Shown in pieces: positions 37,184 through 50,359 of a DNA stretch of 64,000 nt. The stretch's first letter is position 1. Each line of letters opens with the position of its first letter. Source of the DNA: Vespula vulgaris (taxonomy: Eukaryota; Arthropoda; Insecta; Hymenoptera; Vespidae); assembly GCF_905475345.1 (NCBI RefSeq), contig NC_066586.1:962501-1026500 (forward strand), read 5' to 3'. The notes under the pieces are model-generated. The model saw only the letters and a list, made by a program, of their open reading frames with translations, had not been told where the DNA came from and searched no databases. The position numbers and the translations under genes are program-made.

Positions 37184-38666
37184 GTAGATATCATCGGCGT
37201 TTAAACGAAATAATATTATTTAACCACGATCGAAAAAATAATATTCGTTCGTTGTAAATTTACACAAATAATTTAATTTTCCGTCAAGAGAACGTACATA
37301 TGGGTTAATCGCAATATCGATAATAATTTGTATGGGAAATTGAATCTTTTGACGTCGTCCTGTATATATTTACTCTATTTATAGAAAAAGAAAAATATAG
37401 ATTTGAAAATAGATAGAAGCTATTCTTCGAGTAAATACATCCAATCGCACTTCGTCTTTCGATTTCTCCGTTCAACTATCACCGTTAAATCAGCGAAACG
37501 ATCGGGACGTTATCGACCAAAGAAAATCCATGAAACTCCCATAACGGTAGTTTCCAGCGGTGACAATGGTGCGAAGAAGGGTGATCCGAAGCACTTCGCT
37601 TCTATCTCGTTAATGAGCATTCGCTTTATTACGTTCTCGACAAGTAGAACTTTTTCGTTTACGACCTTTCAACCCGAATAAATCTTCGACTTTCGAAAAA
37701 AAAAGAAAAAAAAACGGAAAAGAAAAAAACTATCTTAAAACTTTTACACGAACGAAAGAATAAGATAGAAAGGACAAAAAGAAAAAAAAAAAGATAAATA
37801 AAGAACACGAGCCAAAAGTTTTGTTTTTTAAATATTGTATAACGCTTCGTTACATACTCGTACTATTTTACGATATATACAATTATGATAGTTTGCAAAT
37901 TTTCGAGAAGAACAATTGTGCAAATTATATGTATTTAAAAATGTGCGTGAATGATTAAACCACGTTAGAATTTTTTAATATCACCTTACTTCTGCTACAT
38001 GTAACATCTATAATATATCGCTTTATTTTTATAACATATTACGATATACGATACTTGTATTTTCTTTTTTTTATATCCGAGATATACATATCTATATAAT
38101 CATATACATTTATATATAATTACGACAACAGTCTTCGAAGGAGAAGAAATTATAAAGAAAGAAACATTACAAAAGAAAGAAAGCAAAAGACGATAGAGAT
38201 CCTTCAACACACTTTCTTTTCTTTACGATTAACACAATACCTCACCCTCATACATAATTACACATAATTACGACATATACGCACGATCATGCACACAATC
38301 AGCTTTAATTTGACACGTAGAAAAAGTGATTTAAAAAAAAAGAAAAAGAAAGAAAAAAAAAAGAGAAAGAAGAAGAAAAAGAAGAATAAAAAGAATATAA
38401 AAGAAGACAGAAAAATTGTAAGAAATATTCTTGAATATTCCCCGTTGTCTGAAGCCGTTCTCCTTTCATTTTTCCACTCGGACTTCCTGCTCGAGCCTTT
38501 TTCTCTTTCGCGTTAGTACCGAAGTATCTCAAGAGACGAGAACGTGGACTGGAGGAGGGTTTTTACGGCTATCTATCGAGCCATTTCGTACGTGTGCTGG
38601 ATACGCGTTGGATATTTTCTGCTCTTCCTTGCATCGTGTCTTCTTTCTCCCTTAACCCCCTCCCTT

Positions 38667-38719
<53 letters not shown>

Positions 38720-40083
38720 CTCTTTGCGTTGGACTTCGAATTCCTTGGACCCTCCCCCTGTTCACTCCCCCCTCCCTCCCCATTCTCATTCCCATCCTCC
38801 TCACCTCACCCCCTTTTCTCCTGACGGTGGCCCAAGCCACCCGCCTAAAATGTGCCAGCCAACCGTTTCTGTTTGAAGAGGGAATTTTACAGTCGAATAC
38901 ACTTGATGCAAGACGTACAGTCCCCGTTCGACTATCTTCGAGAAGGAAGGAAGGAACGATGGAACGATGGAACGATGAAACGATGGAACGATGGAACGAA
39001 TGAACGATAGAAACGAAGGATGAGAAGGGAAGGAAGAAAGAAAGGAAGGAAGGAAGGAAGGAAGGAAGGAAGGAAGGATCTTCCATATATCCGTAAAGGT
39101 CCTCTTTCGATAGTAACTTTCAACTAAAGGGAAAGGGCTTCGACCTTGAGTGACATCGGCGAGAGTCGACGACTTGACCGAGTAAATAAAAACTCTCTAC
39201 TCTTTGAACTTTGCGAACAGCTATCGAGAACTTTTCTTTTTCTTTTTCTTTTTCTTTTTTTTTTTACCTTGTTCTTTTTCCGTTCCTATCTTTTTTTTTC
39301 TTTCTTTCTTTCTTTCTTTTCTTTTCTTTCTCTCCCTTATTTCCTTCGACTTCTATCTTTCGTTCTTCTTGTTTTTTGTTTCTGTCTTTTTTTTTTTTTC
39401 TTTTTATCTTTCTAGAGGAGAACTCTAAAAGGGTTTGTTGGGAAAATTTGTAAAAAATTTTATATTCGTAATATTCTAGCGTAGCAAATATGTTCGGTAT
39501 TATATTATAAATAGATATAATTATCTGTGCAAGAACCGACCGATTGATGTTTTTATTTATCTTGTATATTTTATCTTTTTATATATTTACGGGTGTATCG
39601 TTAGTTTATCTTCTTCTTTTTTTTCTTTTGTTTTGTTTTTCTTTTCCTTATCGATTCGATTAATAATAAATGAATTTAATGTTTCCACTTTTTTTCTGTC
39701 TTTCTCTCTGTCTCTATCTCTGCGTGTTTCTCTTTTTTCCTTTACATCTTCACGCCCTCATTTCTCTGCTCTTCGATTTTCCAATCGATTTTCATTCGTA
39801 ATATATGACGAAAGTATTAAATGGAAATAAATTTATAACACAACTTGTTCAACATCGTAGAGATAAATTTTACGGTTTGTTCGTGCTCGTAGACGCGTTT
39901 ATTACATTCGAATAAAATTTTCTAGTCTATTTGAAGATGAGGACAAATGTTTGTAAATTTTCTTTAACACCTATCGATTTCGTTTTCATCGATAAGAACA
40001 AAGTGGAAAAGGGCTGACAATTAAAGTTATCTCAAGGTATCTCGAGAATGAGAGTGAGAAAAGGAAAAAGAATGAGAGAGAAA

Positions 40084-40090
40084 GACAGAC

Positions 40091-40121
<31 letters not shown>

Positions 40122-40125
40122 GAGA
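40084..40125. repeat. GACA tetranucleotide repeat
   Basis: cagacagacaga run leading into a GA tract. Confidence 0.95.
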
Positions 40126-41418
40126 AAGAGAGAGAGAGATCAGGCTACGGAAGGAACGTCGAGGAGCTAATTACAATTTCTCTGCGAGAAGGTTCCTCCT
40201 CGTCATCGAGATCCCCCGAGGTGCCAAACGAAACGAGCGTTTCCGCTTGGGAGCTTCAACGGAAAGAGCGGGAGAGAGAGAGAGAGAGAGAGAGAGAACG
40301 AGAGAAGGGGTGAAAACGATGAAACAGAGGGTTAAGAAGAAGTAGAGAGGGTAAGAACACTTGGAAACAAACAACAAAAGCATCCGCGAACTGCACAAAC
40401 GTATCTTCTCTCCTGTCGCAGCTGTTGAAAGAGATGAAGAAGAAATATGAAATAAGACGAAAGGAAAACAAAATAAAAAAGGAAACGAAAAGGACAATGA
40501 TAGATGGACGAAGAAGAAGAAGTAGAAGAAGAGGAAGAAGAATAAAAGGAGAAACGAAGAACAAAAAAAAATTAAAAAAATAAAGAAAGAGAAAAGTGGA
40601 AAAGAAGAAAAAAACTAGATAAGAAGCGGTAAAGGAGAAAAAGGTTACCCCCTCGAGCTTTCAAAGTAAAATTTCTTAGGAGTTTTTCCCTCTCACGAAT
40701 TTTCTTCTTTCTTTAGAAAAGAGAGAGCGACTTCGAAGGACGAAAAAAAGTAGATGGTAGAAACGAAAGAGAGAGAGAGAGAGAGAGAGAGAAACGACGG
40801 TGGCATTTTTGTCGGTTACGAATTAATTGAATAAGAGTCGCCGTGCTGTCGGGGATGCTGCGGGTGAGAGTCAAAGTAAGGGTGGTGGGATCAAAAAGAA
40901 GGGTTCCTGTCTGTTTTGCACGAGACGCAACGAAAACGCCTTCTCGTCGTCGTTTTAAAGAGCCCCCACCATCACCAACCCCTCTCCTACCACTACCACT
41001 ACCACTACTAGCTTGTACAATCGCTACCACTAGCAACACCACTACCACTATCGTCTCCTTCGTCCTGTCCTTCCCTTTTCGCATTCTCTTACAACACTAC
41101 CTACTCTTTTCTACTTTCCTTGTATCTCTCTTTTCTTTCCGTACGCGTAAGGAACATACGTAAGTACTTACTTATGTAGGTACGTACGTATGTATGTACG
41201 AGAAAGACGAGCACGTATATTCAGGACAGACTCGAGAAAGGGTGACTAAAGGTAGAAAGAGAAAGATAGATAGCGAGCGAGTGAGCGAGAGGGTGGAAAG
41301 AGGATGAGGAGGGTGAAGAAATGCTCGGGGGTTGCCATCTACTCGGAATTCAGAAACGATCAATGCTCCAGGAACCCAGCAGTACCAGCACACCGCTATA
41401 TTCTTCACCCCTTCTCCT

Positions 41419-41419
<1 letters not shown>

Positions 41420-41484
<65 letters not shown>

Positions 41485-41500
41485 ATCTATCTATCTATCT
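41420..41500. repeat. CTAT (GATA-type) microsatellite
   Basis: 80 bp of (CTAT)n with one T-for-A interruption. Similar GATA blocks are at 3364-3387, 16618-16640, 32205-32247 and 57694-57765. Confidence 0.97.
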
Positions 41501-42273
41501 CACGTTTGGTACGAAAGAGACAGAAAGAAAAAGAGTGAAAGAAAGAGAGAGAAAGAAAGGAATAAGAATAAAAAGCAGCGGCAGAAGCAGCAGCAAGCAG
41601 CCAAACCTTTCTTATTCTTATTTCGTCCTTCGTCTTCTTGAACTCCCACCCTCTATCCTTTTCTCCACCCTCTTTTCCCACCCTTTCTCTTTCTCCTTTT
41701 TCTTCCTTCGTCTTCTCTTACTATTTTCCTCAGCCAGGCACGCCATCATCCCTTACGAGTAAAAGCGGCACCACGGGGGGTGGCTTGATTCGTCGGCGTA
41801 GACGTCGTGCTGACAGCCGACTCTCTTTCGTGGTAAAACGGAGGTCGAACGATTTGCCAAACTTCCGGGAGACACTTTTCTTTTTCTTTTCTCTTTTTCT
41901 TCTCTCTTTTTCTCTCTCTCTTTTTCTCTTTCTCTTTCTCTTTCTCTTTCTCACTCTCCACCTCTTCTTTTTCTTTCTTTTTACACCCCATCGGAATAAA
42001 GAATGAAGTCACGTGATCGAAACTGAGAAAAATATACCCACCTACCTATCTAGCTATCTACCTATCCAACGATCGAAACAATCGTCTGATATTAATTTAC
42101 TAGCATCAAAATGAACAAACGTTTAATTTCTATTTTATTCAAGGATCCTTTATAAAACGTCTATGTAATTGGGAAATCTTACGTTTATCTGTATTTTCTT
42201 TTTTCGTGGTAATTATAAAAATTTTGTTATCATATTTCGTTTTCTTTTATTTTCTTTCGTGAATCATAAATTT

Positions 42274-42515
42274 TCGCAATTAATTTATATATATATCTCT
42301 TATATCACGAAAGATCTTTATGTTCGCCGAGTAGAAATGTTTTAGCGTTAAGATATTATTTTATCTTATCTATTCTTTTTTTATTAACGTCATTTTAATT
42401 CATCGCAGTTAATTTATATCACGAAAGTGTTAAATGTACGTCGAGTATAGATAAGCTATACGTCGTGTTAAAATATTATTTTATCTCTTTCCTATTAATT
42501 TTGTTCTCTTCTTCC
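42274..42515. repeat. direct duplication, 129-bp offset
   Basis: Copies starting at 42275 and 42404 share cgca(a/g)ttaatttatat, atatcacgaaag, cgtcgagta/cgccgagta, gtta(a)atattattttatct and the T-rich end. Confidence 0.75.
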
Positions 42516-43410
42516 TTCTCTCTTATCGAAAATAAATCACGACTTGTGCGAAAGATTTAAACGTTTTTTTTCTTTTCTCTCTTTTTTTTTTTTTGTTTTT
42601 TAAATTAAAAATTATACCGAAATTATACCCTCGTAATTACAATTACAATTGACGTAAATTAGATGGTAAATATCGTCGCATCGTGATTAAATAAATATAT
42701 CTATTCATGATTATCGGATTCAACAAGAATTGGAATAAGATATCGAGAAGAATAGAAAAAAAAAAAAAACGAAAAAAGGATCACTAAAACGATTTTTAAA
42801 GGATCAATGAAAAAAGAGAAAGTAATTGTTGCTTGGATTTGACTTTCGAAAAGGAATTTAAATGAAATCTATTCTCTGTGGGAAATAATTCGTTTATCCT
42901 TCTTAAGATATCAAGATAGCGAAAGATGGAGAGATGGAGAGATAGATAGATAGATAAAGAGAGAGAAAAAAAAGAGAGAGGAAGAGAGACAGAGATATAC
43001 AGAGACAGAGAGAGATAGAGACAGGAAACGGAAACACGATTTGTACGTACGATCGATCAAAACCCTCGTCGTCTCGTTCGCTGGCATCGCGGCTCGGCCG
43101 ACGTCGTCGGTCTATCGAGGCGATTCGATGAGCTAACGCCAACTTAACGCTACACACCCCACTGAGCTGCACTCGGTCAGATAACTCGTGGATTTTCGAT
43201 CGTAGTACGCGGCTCCAGGTCGGATCTAGGTCGTTTACTCACTTGTGGATTCTTCGACGTTCCCAACCTCAATCCTTCCCGATTTCTTACCAACGATCTT
43301 ATTCTAACGCAAATGCCAACTACACTTTTCACTTTTCTCACAGAGAAAAAGAAAGAGAGAGAGAGAGAGAGAGATTTTGGAAAATTCATCTAAGTTCGTT
43401 CTATTAAACT

Positions 43411-44330
43411 CGATTGCTATTTTATCGATACCACGATAAATTAACGATCGAACGACATGGTCCCTATTCCAAATGAAATTCCAAATGAACTCCTTCCGGC
43501 TCAATTTTTCTTCAAAGAAATACATCTGACTGAAACGAAATATCCTTCGTTTTGTCAATAATTATTTCATCGTTATTACGACTAATTAACGCTAACGACA
43601 ATGTTTTTATTCCAAAACGAAATTACAACTTCTCCTTTGCTCTTCCGTCTCCGTCGCTTCGTGTTTGTACAAATACGTTTAACTTAGATTCGACCATCCT
43701 CGAACTCTTCGTCAATAATTATTTTATCGATACTACGACGAATGAACGCGAACGAAATTGTTCTTATTCCAAACAAAATTGCATGTCTACGTTGACTCCT
43801 ACCTCTCCTCCCACCCCTTTCGCATTCATCACTTTTGTTTGAGCAAATACGTTCAACTTTCTACGAACGATACGTCAATAATTATTTTAACGATATTTAA
43901 TGATTATTTTAACGACTTGACGAATTAACGAGAAACGAAATTGATCCGAAATTAATTCGAAACGAAATCAGAAATTTTCGCTAACCCTCTTGTTTCCCTC
44001 CCTCCGCCTCCTCCCAACCACGGCCTATTACTTTTGTTTGGGTAAATACACTTAACGCTTCGTTCGATTTCCTTCGAACGATTCGTCAATAATTATTTTA
44101 ACGATACTACGATGAATTAACGATTAACGCGAATTAAATTGATCTTATTCCAAAGGAAATCGCAAATCTCCGCCAACCCTCCCCCTCCCCCACCCACACC
44201 CAATCTCTCCACGGACCACTTTTGTTTGGACAAATACATTTAATTTCGTTCGATCTATACTCCGAACGATTCATTCATTAATTATTATTTTATCGAACGA
44301 ATGCGAATGAAAACGTCTCTATTAATTCGA
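43411..44330. repeat. degenerate tandem array, 140-220-bp unit, about five and a half copies
   Basis: Each unit has GTCAATAATTATTTTATCGA-like DNA followed by tactacgacgaattaacg, then ttattccaaa-gaaatt, a pyrimidine-rich CCTCCC segment, and acttttgtttg-caaatac. Unit starts are near 43414, 43554, 43711, 43874, 44095 and 44275 (last one partial). Divergence between copies is substantial, and the pyrimidine segment is the most variable part. Confidence 0.85.
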
Positions 44331-44925
44331 TTAAATGCCGCGAAATATTAGCCCCAAGCGATTTTATAAAAGCCGCTAGGCCGCGTATAAAAAAGCTCGA
44401 TCGAAGATCTTATTGAAAGAAGGATAGAAAAGAAAACAAAGAAAGAAAGAAAGGAAAGAAAAGAAAAGAAAAGAAAGAAGTAAGAAAAATCAACCGAACA
44501 ATATGAAAAATCTCCGACTAATATACGGAAACTTTTCCCTTTAAAATCATTCAACTTTATCAAAACCATTGGACTAATGACCTAATCAAGAATTAATAAT
44601 AAACAAGACGGATTAATACATAAGTTCACGAGATCGAAGAGATTAGATATTAAACGAACTTTTTATATAAATGAAATGACCCCTGACCACCCTCGTTCTC
44701 TCTTCACCCCTTTATCACCAATTTATCGTTAAAGCTATGAGGATCCATACAAAGGATTAACCAATTGTGCCAATATTATTCTTACGCGAATTTATAGATC
44801 GGCGTTGAAGAGAAAACAGGAAATTGGTGATCGTGGGAGAGAAAGAGAAAGAGAAAGAAAAAGAGAAAGAGAAAGAGAAAGAAAAAGAGAAGAAGGAGAA
44901 AGAGAACAAGAAAAAAAAAGAAAGA

Positions 44926-44956
<31 letters not shown>

Positions 44957-45135
44957 ACTTTAGAGAGATAAAAAGAGCGAGTGTTGGAAGGCGCGAGAGA
45001 ATGGAAATCAATACGTGAAGTGAGCAACCAGTTTCAAGCAGGAGCTGCCGGCTTTAGAAAGCCCTGAGACGTCGTCTGCTCATCCTCTTTGGACCCTGCG
45101 TTAAGAGAACTTGAACGGGGGTGAGTGAGAAGGAC

Positions 45136-45168
<33 letters not shown>

Positions 45169-46574
45169 CAGAGACAGAGAGAGAGTGACAGAAAGAGAGA
45201 GAGAGTGAGTGAGAGTGAGAAAGAGATAGATATAGAGAGAAGAGCAGAGACAGGAGAGAAGAGAAGTTCCATTCAGGACTAATGGGGTTAAACGCCTTAG
45301 CCATCAACCGAACGTCTCCCTCTTGATTCTTGGACGTTCCGATTCGACTCCACTAAGATTCCAAGTACCCCCTTCTCTTTCTATTCCTCTTCCTCCTCCT
45401 CCTCCTCCTCCTCCTCCTCTTTCTCCTTCTCCTCTTCTTCCTTCTCCTACTCATTCTCCTTCTACTCATTCTCCTTCTACTCATTCTCCTCTTCCTCTTG
45501 TTCATTCTGTTCTAAGAACTCTGAAAGGTGATACAATCCTTTCATTTATCGAATCGATACAATCGAAATCGAAATCGAAATCGTATACGTAATCGACCTT
45601 CGAAAGATCAAAAGTATCGTTCACTTAAAATTTTCTCAATTGATCGAATGAATAAATTCGTCGATCCGTTAAATTTCCTACATTTCATTTCTATATTCGA
45701 TATATCTCATACAATCGAGGATTCTCGATTCGATAGAGAATCGTTCGAAAGTTTGATAATATTGTCGGTTATTTTTGTTATTCCATTCGTATAGATCTTA
45801 TTCGGGATCAAGTTTCATACGTTCGACGTTTTTCGTTATATTTTACGACGAAAATCGATTCGTTCTTCGGCCGATCTTCTCTGAGGTTCTTTTGATACGA
45901 TTTTCTACGTGCGAATAATTGATAAGCTATTGAAAGTATATATTTAGAATCGGCAGAAAAATGGTATTCATCCAAGAAAAACGGATTATCATCTTTAACG
46001 GAGTACCGATCGGTCGTTTCTACAATTTGTTTCTTTCATTTATTGATTAAACCTCGAGAATTTCTATTTATTGTTAGTGGACCGATACATACGGTGCACT
46101 GTAAATCGATGCAAAGAAAAAAGAAGAACAAATCGATCGCACAAGCTTTTCATACGAAAATTTCGACGATGTGTTTTTCAAATCTTTCGGTGACGTCATC
46201 GATCCAACATAGTATAAAACGGTAAGATAAGTCGTAGGAATTGTAGATCACTTTGGACTGGTTTCGTTTCGTTTCGTTTCGTTTCATCTCGTCTCGTCTC
46301 GTCTCGTTTCATGTCAAGGTCGAGACTAGAGTTCGAAAAGCTTAAAGTGCACAAGTTGTAAGAATTTTCTTTGTCATTCCTTTCTTCTTTTTTTTTTTCT
46401 TTTCTTTTTGATCGAAGTTGAAAAATGTAATATCGAAATTCTAAGATCGTTTGGTAAAGAAAAAAGAAGAAGAAAAAGAAGAAGAGACATTTTTAAGCAA
46501 CGTATATGCCATTGACATTCCGCCGTAGTCATTGGACAAAAGACGTTAACTTTTATGCTTTCTTACGTTCCTTG

Positions 46575-46621
<47 letters not shown>

Positions 46622-48114
46622 GTATCTGTCTTTCTCTCTCTTTCTTTTCGTTCCTTTTCCCTAAGGGAATTTTACCATAATCGTTCGCGCGATGGTCCGT
46701 TCTAATCGAACGTCGGATTGGAAATGACGTATGTACTATATGTAAGTCTACTCTCCGGTCTACTCGCTTAAGGATAACGTGTGCTTATTCGATAAGGGAA
46801 ACTAAAAAAGAAAAAAAAAAAAAGCGATATTTTTCTTTCCAATCGTATGAAACTTATGTACGCGTAGGTTAACTTCTTCTTATCTCGTTTCTGCTTACGG
46901 AATCGATATTGACACAAGTTTTGAAGATGCGGATTATATAAAAGTTAACATGTATATGTATGTGTGTATGTGTGTATATATTTATTATATATATATACAT
47001 ACACATATAATATATATATACATATACGCAAAATATATACATATAGTGGGCCAAAAATTTGTAGTTGTATAAAAAAAAAAGTCTCGTAGATTAATTAAAA
47101 AAAAAAAATTAATTTCTCTCTTAAACATTTCGAGCTAACTTTTTGATCATATTGTAAAATTACAAGCTTAGAAATTTCTCAAAAGAAATATAATTGATTA
47201 TTAAAATCATATAAAAATGTTTGCATCCGGTACAACCTTTACACATATGTAGGTATCTATATTAAGTATAATAATCGACGTGTCTTCGACTAAAATATTA
47301 ATCGTTCGTTTCTACGATTCATAAAAGATTTCACGAATAATTTTGACAAATTTATTCGTTCGAATATTCGTTTGATTTTTTCGTAATAGACGGTTTGAAA
47401 TTAAAACGACGTATACTAATCGCAAATAACTATATCTAATAACATATCTATATCTGATAACAATTATAAGAATTCATTCTATTTATATATAATGCATAGT
47501 TGAATTATATCACTCGCATTGTAATAATGATTTCTGCAAAAAATATTTCATAGATTTGTAACTTTTTTGACGATCGATTGTCCATACCAATTTGTCGTAA
47601 CATTGAATTATGTTATCAACGATCTTTAACCCTTATTATTATATATAACCTATTAAAAATACCATGAAAAGTATACGATTTTGAAGATCGTCATTAAGAT
47701 CAAAAACGAAGAATATTTTCTACTTTATCATTTTCTTTCCCACTATATTTTTGCAAGACGTACGTAGTTTAACGTGAAACAAATAAAATAAAATGTGATA
47801 GCACGTGGATAAATATTAAAAATAAATAGAGAGAAAAAAAATTGTAATTGTATCAAATTGATCATCTTAGATCATTTTCCAAAAAATTAATTAATCTTTC
47901 TCCTACAGGTTTACGAATAATGATATTGTATATCATTGAATTAAATTATATTATAAAACATAAATAATTAAATTATATCATTCATTATTATGTTATAAAA
48001 AATGGATAAACAGATATATCGATTAGTTATTTTTTGAAAACCCCGAAAAAGCTCTGTAGTCGTTTCTAAGGTAATAAAACGTTTAATATCAATAAAACAT
48101 TCGATATAACTTAC

Positions 48115-48229
48115 CTTTATGTGCCATATCGTCAGCGGTGACGGAGGCGAGGAGGCCGGTGGCGCCCGGCCATGGAGCGACCGCAGCGCCGAGCTGCTGC
48201 GAAGGCAGAATCTTCGGGCCTTTGGCACG
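48115..48229 (-). CDS. ey: eyeless (Pax6) N-terminal exon, ends in DDMAHK before the paired domain
   Basis: In the frame set by the next exon this reads RAKGPKILPSQQLG, then AAVAPWPGATG, then LLASVTADDMAHK plus the first base of a Gly codon. As I recall it, fly Eyeless has a similar arm before its paired domain, with a Pro-Trp pair and a closing EDMAHKG. The donor is AAAG followed by gtaagt at 48114 downward. The last codon is split in phase 1 and joins precisely to GT-CAC-AGC of the exon at 23651, giving K-G-H-S-G-V-N-Q. The 5' edge is taken at the tag acceptor (48230-48232), because the cag acceptor 10 bases upstream would bring in an in-frame TAG. The initiating Met would then be in an upstream exon I could not find; otherwise translation starts at the internal ATG of DDM-AHK. 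The longest ATG-started frame over this DNA is a different frame and is not the real product. Confidence 0.85.
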
Positions 48230-48241
48230 CTACCGGTCACT
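48230..48241 (-). promoter_or_regulatory. tandem splice acceptors of the ey N-terminal exon
   Basis: On the minus strand the intron ends in a short T-rich run and cag, then 10 bases later tag. Using cag adds T-GAC-CGG-TAG, a stop in the ey frame, so translation would have to begin at the ATG of MAHKG. Using tag keeps the exon open at its 5' edge and allows a longer Drosophila-like N terminus from an upstream start exon. The cag has the better pyrimidine tract. Both reads come directly from the sequence; which is used is not visible. Confidence 0.5.
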
Positions 48242-49318
48242 GAAAAATTTTTCGATTAATTAATAATTAGATATGTCTTTTTTTATTTTGCTTTTCGACA
48301 TATTTTTCTTTCCCCCTCTTTCATTCAAACTTCCTCGAAAAAAATCACGTATCACTCTACCAACACGGGGTATTTTTCTTTCTCGTTTTTATCTACATTA
48401 TTTATCTACATACGTAATATTTATATATGTATACATGTGTGTGTGTGTGTGTGTGTGTGTACGTCTGATACGTATCTCATATACATTTTTTACTCGCGTA
48501 ATCACACCTGTGCAAATGATAAACACGTTTGACGTTTCGTCGATACGTCGTCTCATTCGAAAACACTGCTTGAAACGATGGCATATGCTAAAATAATTTC
48601 TCATATCAACTACTTACTTACTTAAGTACTTAATACATACATGGGCGAAAAAGTTCTCGCAATTATTTTGAAAGGTCAATTAATTATTCTTTATCGAGAC
48701 ATTTCAGGGTTGTATTGTGATTGGTCTTGTAGTTTTATAATCTCAAATAGAGCGACTAGTTAAAAAGAAGAAAAAAAAAGAAAAGAAAAGAAAAAAAGAA
48801 AAAAAGAGAGAAAAATATCTCGATAAAGATTATTCGATCTTTAAGATCGTTTAAGAACTTATGGTGTACTTAGAAACTTTTAACCCACCCCTATATATCT
48901 ATATATCTTTCTATTATTCTATAACTACATAGATGTATATATGTGTGTTTATGTCTGTATATATGTATATATGTAAATATGTAAATATAGCAGAGTATAC
49001 GTTCGAAGATGATCCTCTGTACCAAAAGAGTCGACGTTTACCCTCTTAAAACTCGATTCGTCCGATGAAATAATACGAACACATAGGATTCTGTTACTGA
49101 ACGGGACTGAGGAGGGGGTTGAATCGAGAATGAACGTAACATTGGAGATATGAAGTATCGTAATTACCTCGCTTCGTACAAATTTGAAGATGTTAACTAC
49201 TCGCAAAAGTAACACCCTTCAAATTCTTCATCGTTTGCAGCGTGAAAGCGCGAGAAAAACAGGAGTAAGAGAGAATTATAAAGAGAAAGGGAAAGAATGA
49301 GAGAGAAGGAGAAGGAAG

Positions 49319-49352
<34 letters not shown>

Positions 49353-49514
49353 CAAAAAAAAGAAAAGAGGAAATACGTTGGTGAAGGGTCGGAGGGAGTA
49401 GAAGTGAGGCTAAGTGCGATAATTAGTGTTCCGAAGGGTTCCGTTAGTTATCATCGTGATGCATACGAGAGATATCTCGAGAGATAGAAAGAGAGAGAGA
49501 TAGAGAGGTAGAGA

Positions 49515-49555
<41 letters not shown>

Positions 49556-49886
49556 GAAATTACAGGGTGGCCCAAAAGTTTTTAGATGAGGCGAAAAAAG
49601 ATTCTAAATGATATTAATTGATTTTACACTTTCTCCAGATTTTTTAGTCTTTTTTTTTTGTAAAACCAACGCGATACAGCGAGCCTCGAAAAGTTTCGAA
49701 TAAAAGAAAATACTAATTTTTTTTTCTTTTTTTAAATTCTTGTAAAAATTTGTCGACTGTTTCGTGTAAGAAAAATCTTTTAAATTAAGAAATCTCTAGA
49801 TTGAATCTCGTAAACTGTAATTTGAAATTAAATTGAAAATCTGTAAAACTAAACAGTTAAATAAAATTAGTCTATTTTTTTTTCGT

Positions 49887-49935
<49 letters not shown>

Positions 49936-50219
49936 TCTCTATAAGAAATATTGTTTTTGTATGGGTGTTATGAGTTACGAGAAGTTAGATCGAAATCATT
50001 TACATTAATATAAATCGTTTTATAGGGGTTCTAGAAATAATACGAGTCAATAGGTTGACTGATTAAGAGGCGTGAAATCTATTATCATTTTTATATGAAT
50101 GAAACGAATATGATTGCATTGATGTTATCTATAGATAAAGGAGTTATTTGTATATACCTAAATCTCTGATACGGAAAGGAAAAAAAGGAATCAAGAGAAA
50201 AAAAGGAAGAAAAGAAGAA

Positions 50220-50263
<44 letters not shown>

Positions 50264-50322
50264 AAAGATGACATTTGAACGTGAAAGAAAATGAAAAGTT
50301 AAGTAGAGAGAGACAGAGAAAT

Positions 50323-50359
<37 letters not shown>

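Larger units (their letters stand above)
23652..48114 (-). other. ey: 24.5-kb ey intron before the paired domain
   Basis: Donor AAAG|gtaagt at 48114 and acceptor tttcaag at 23652. Interrupts the Gly codon before HSGVNQLGG. Contents: tandem arrays at 23.65-24.62, 28.43-28.67, 29.66-29.90, 42.27-42.51 and 43.41-44.33 kb; AT-only stretches (27.4-27.75, 29.25-29.55, 47.1-48.0 kb); CAG-rich DNA (31.69-31.89 kb); purine/pyrimidine tracts throughout; and unique islands near 26.04-26.13, 30.42-30.65, 31.18-31.30, 31.89-32.15 and 33.24-33.42 kb. No nested gene is supported on either strand. Confidence 0.9.

Noticed and set aside
43411..44330. CRISPR-like regular repeats
   Set aside because: Repeats are long, diverged and contiguous, and the host is an animal genome; this is a tandem array.
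47968..48240. Minus-strand open frame beginning MTGSVPKARRF
   Set aside because: It overlaps the real ey N-terminal exon in another frame. Only the frame ending DDMAHK joins in phase to GHSGVNQ.
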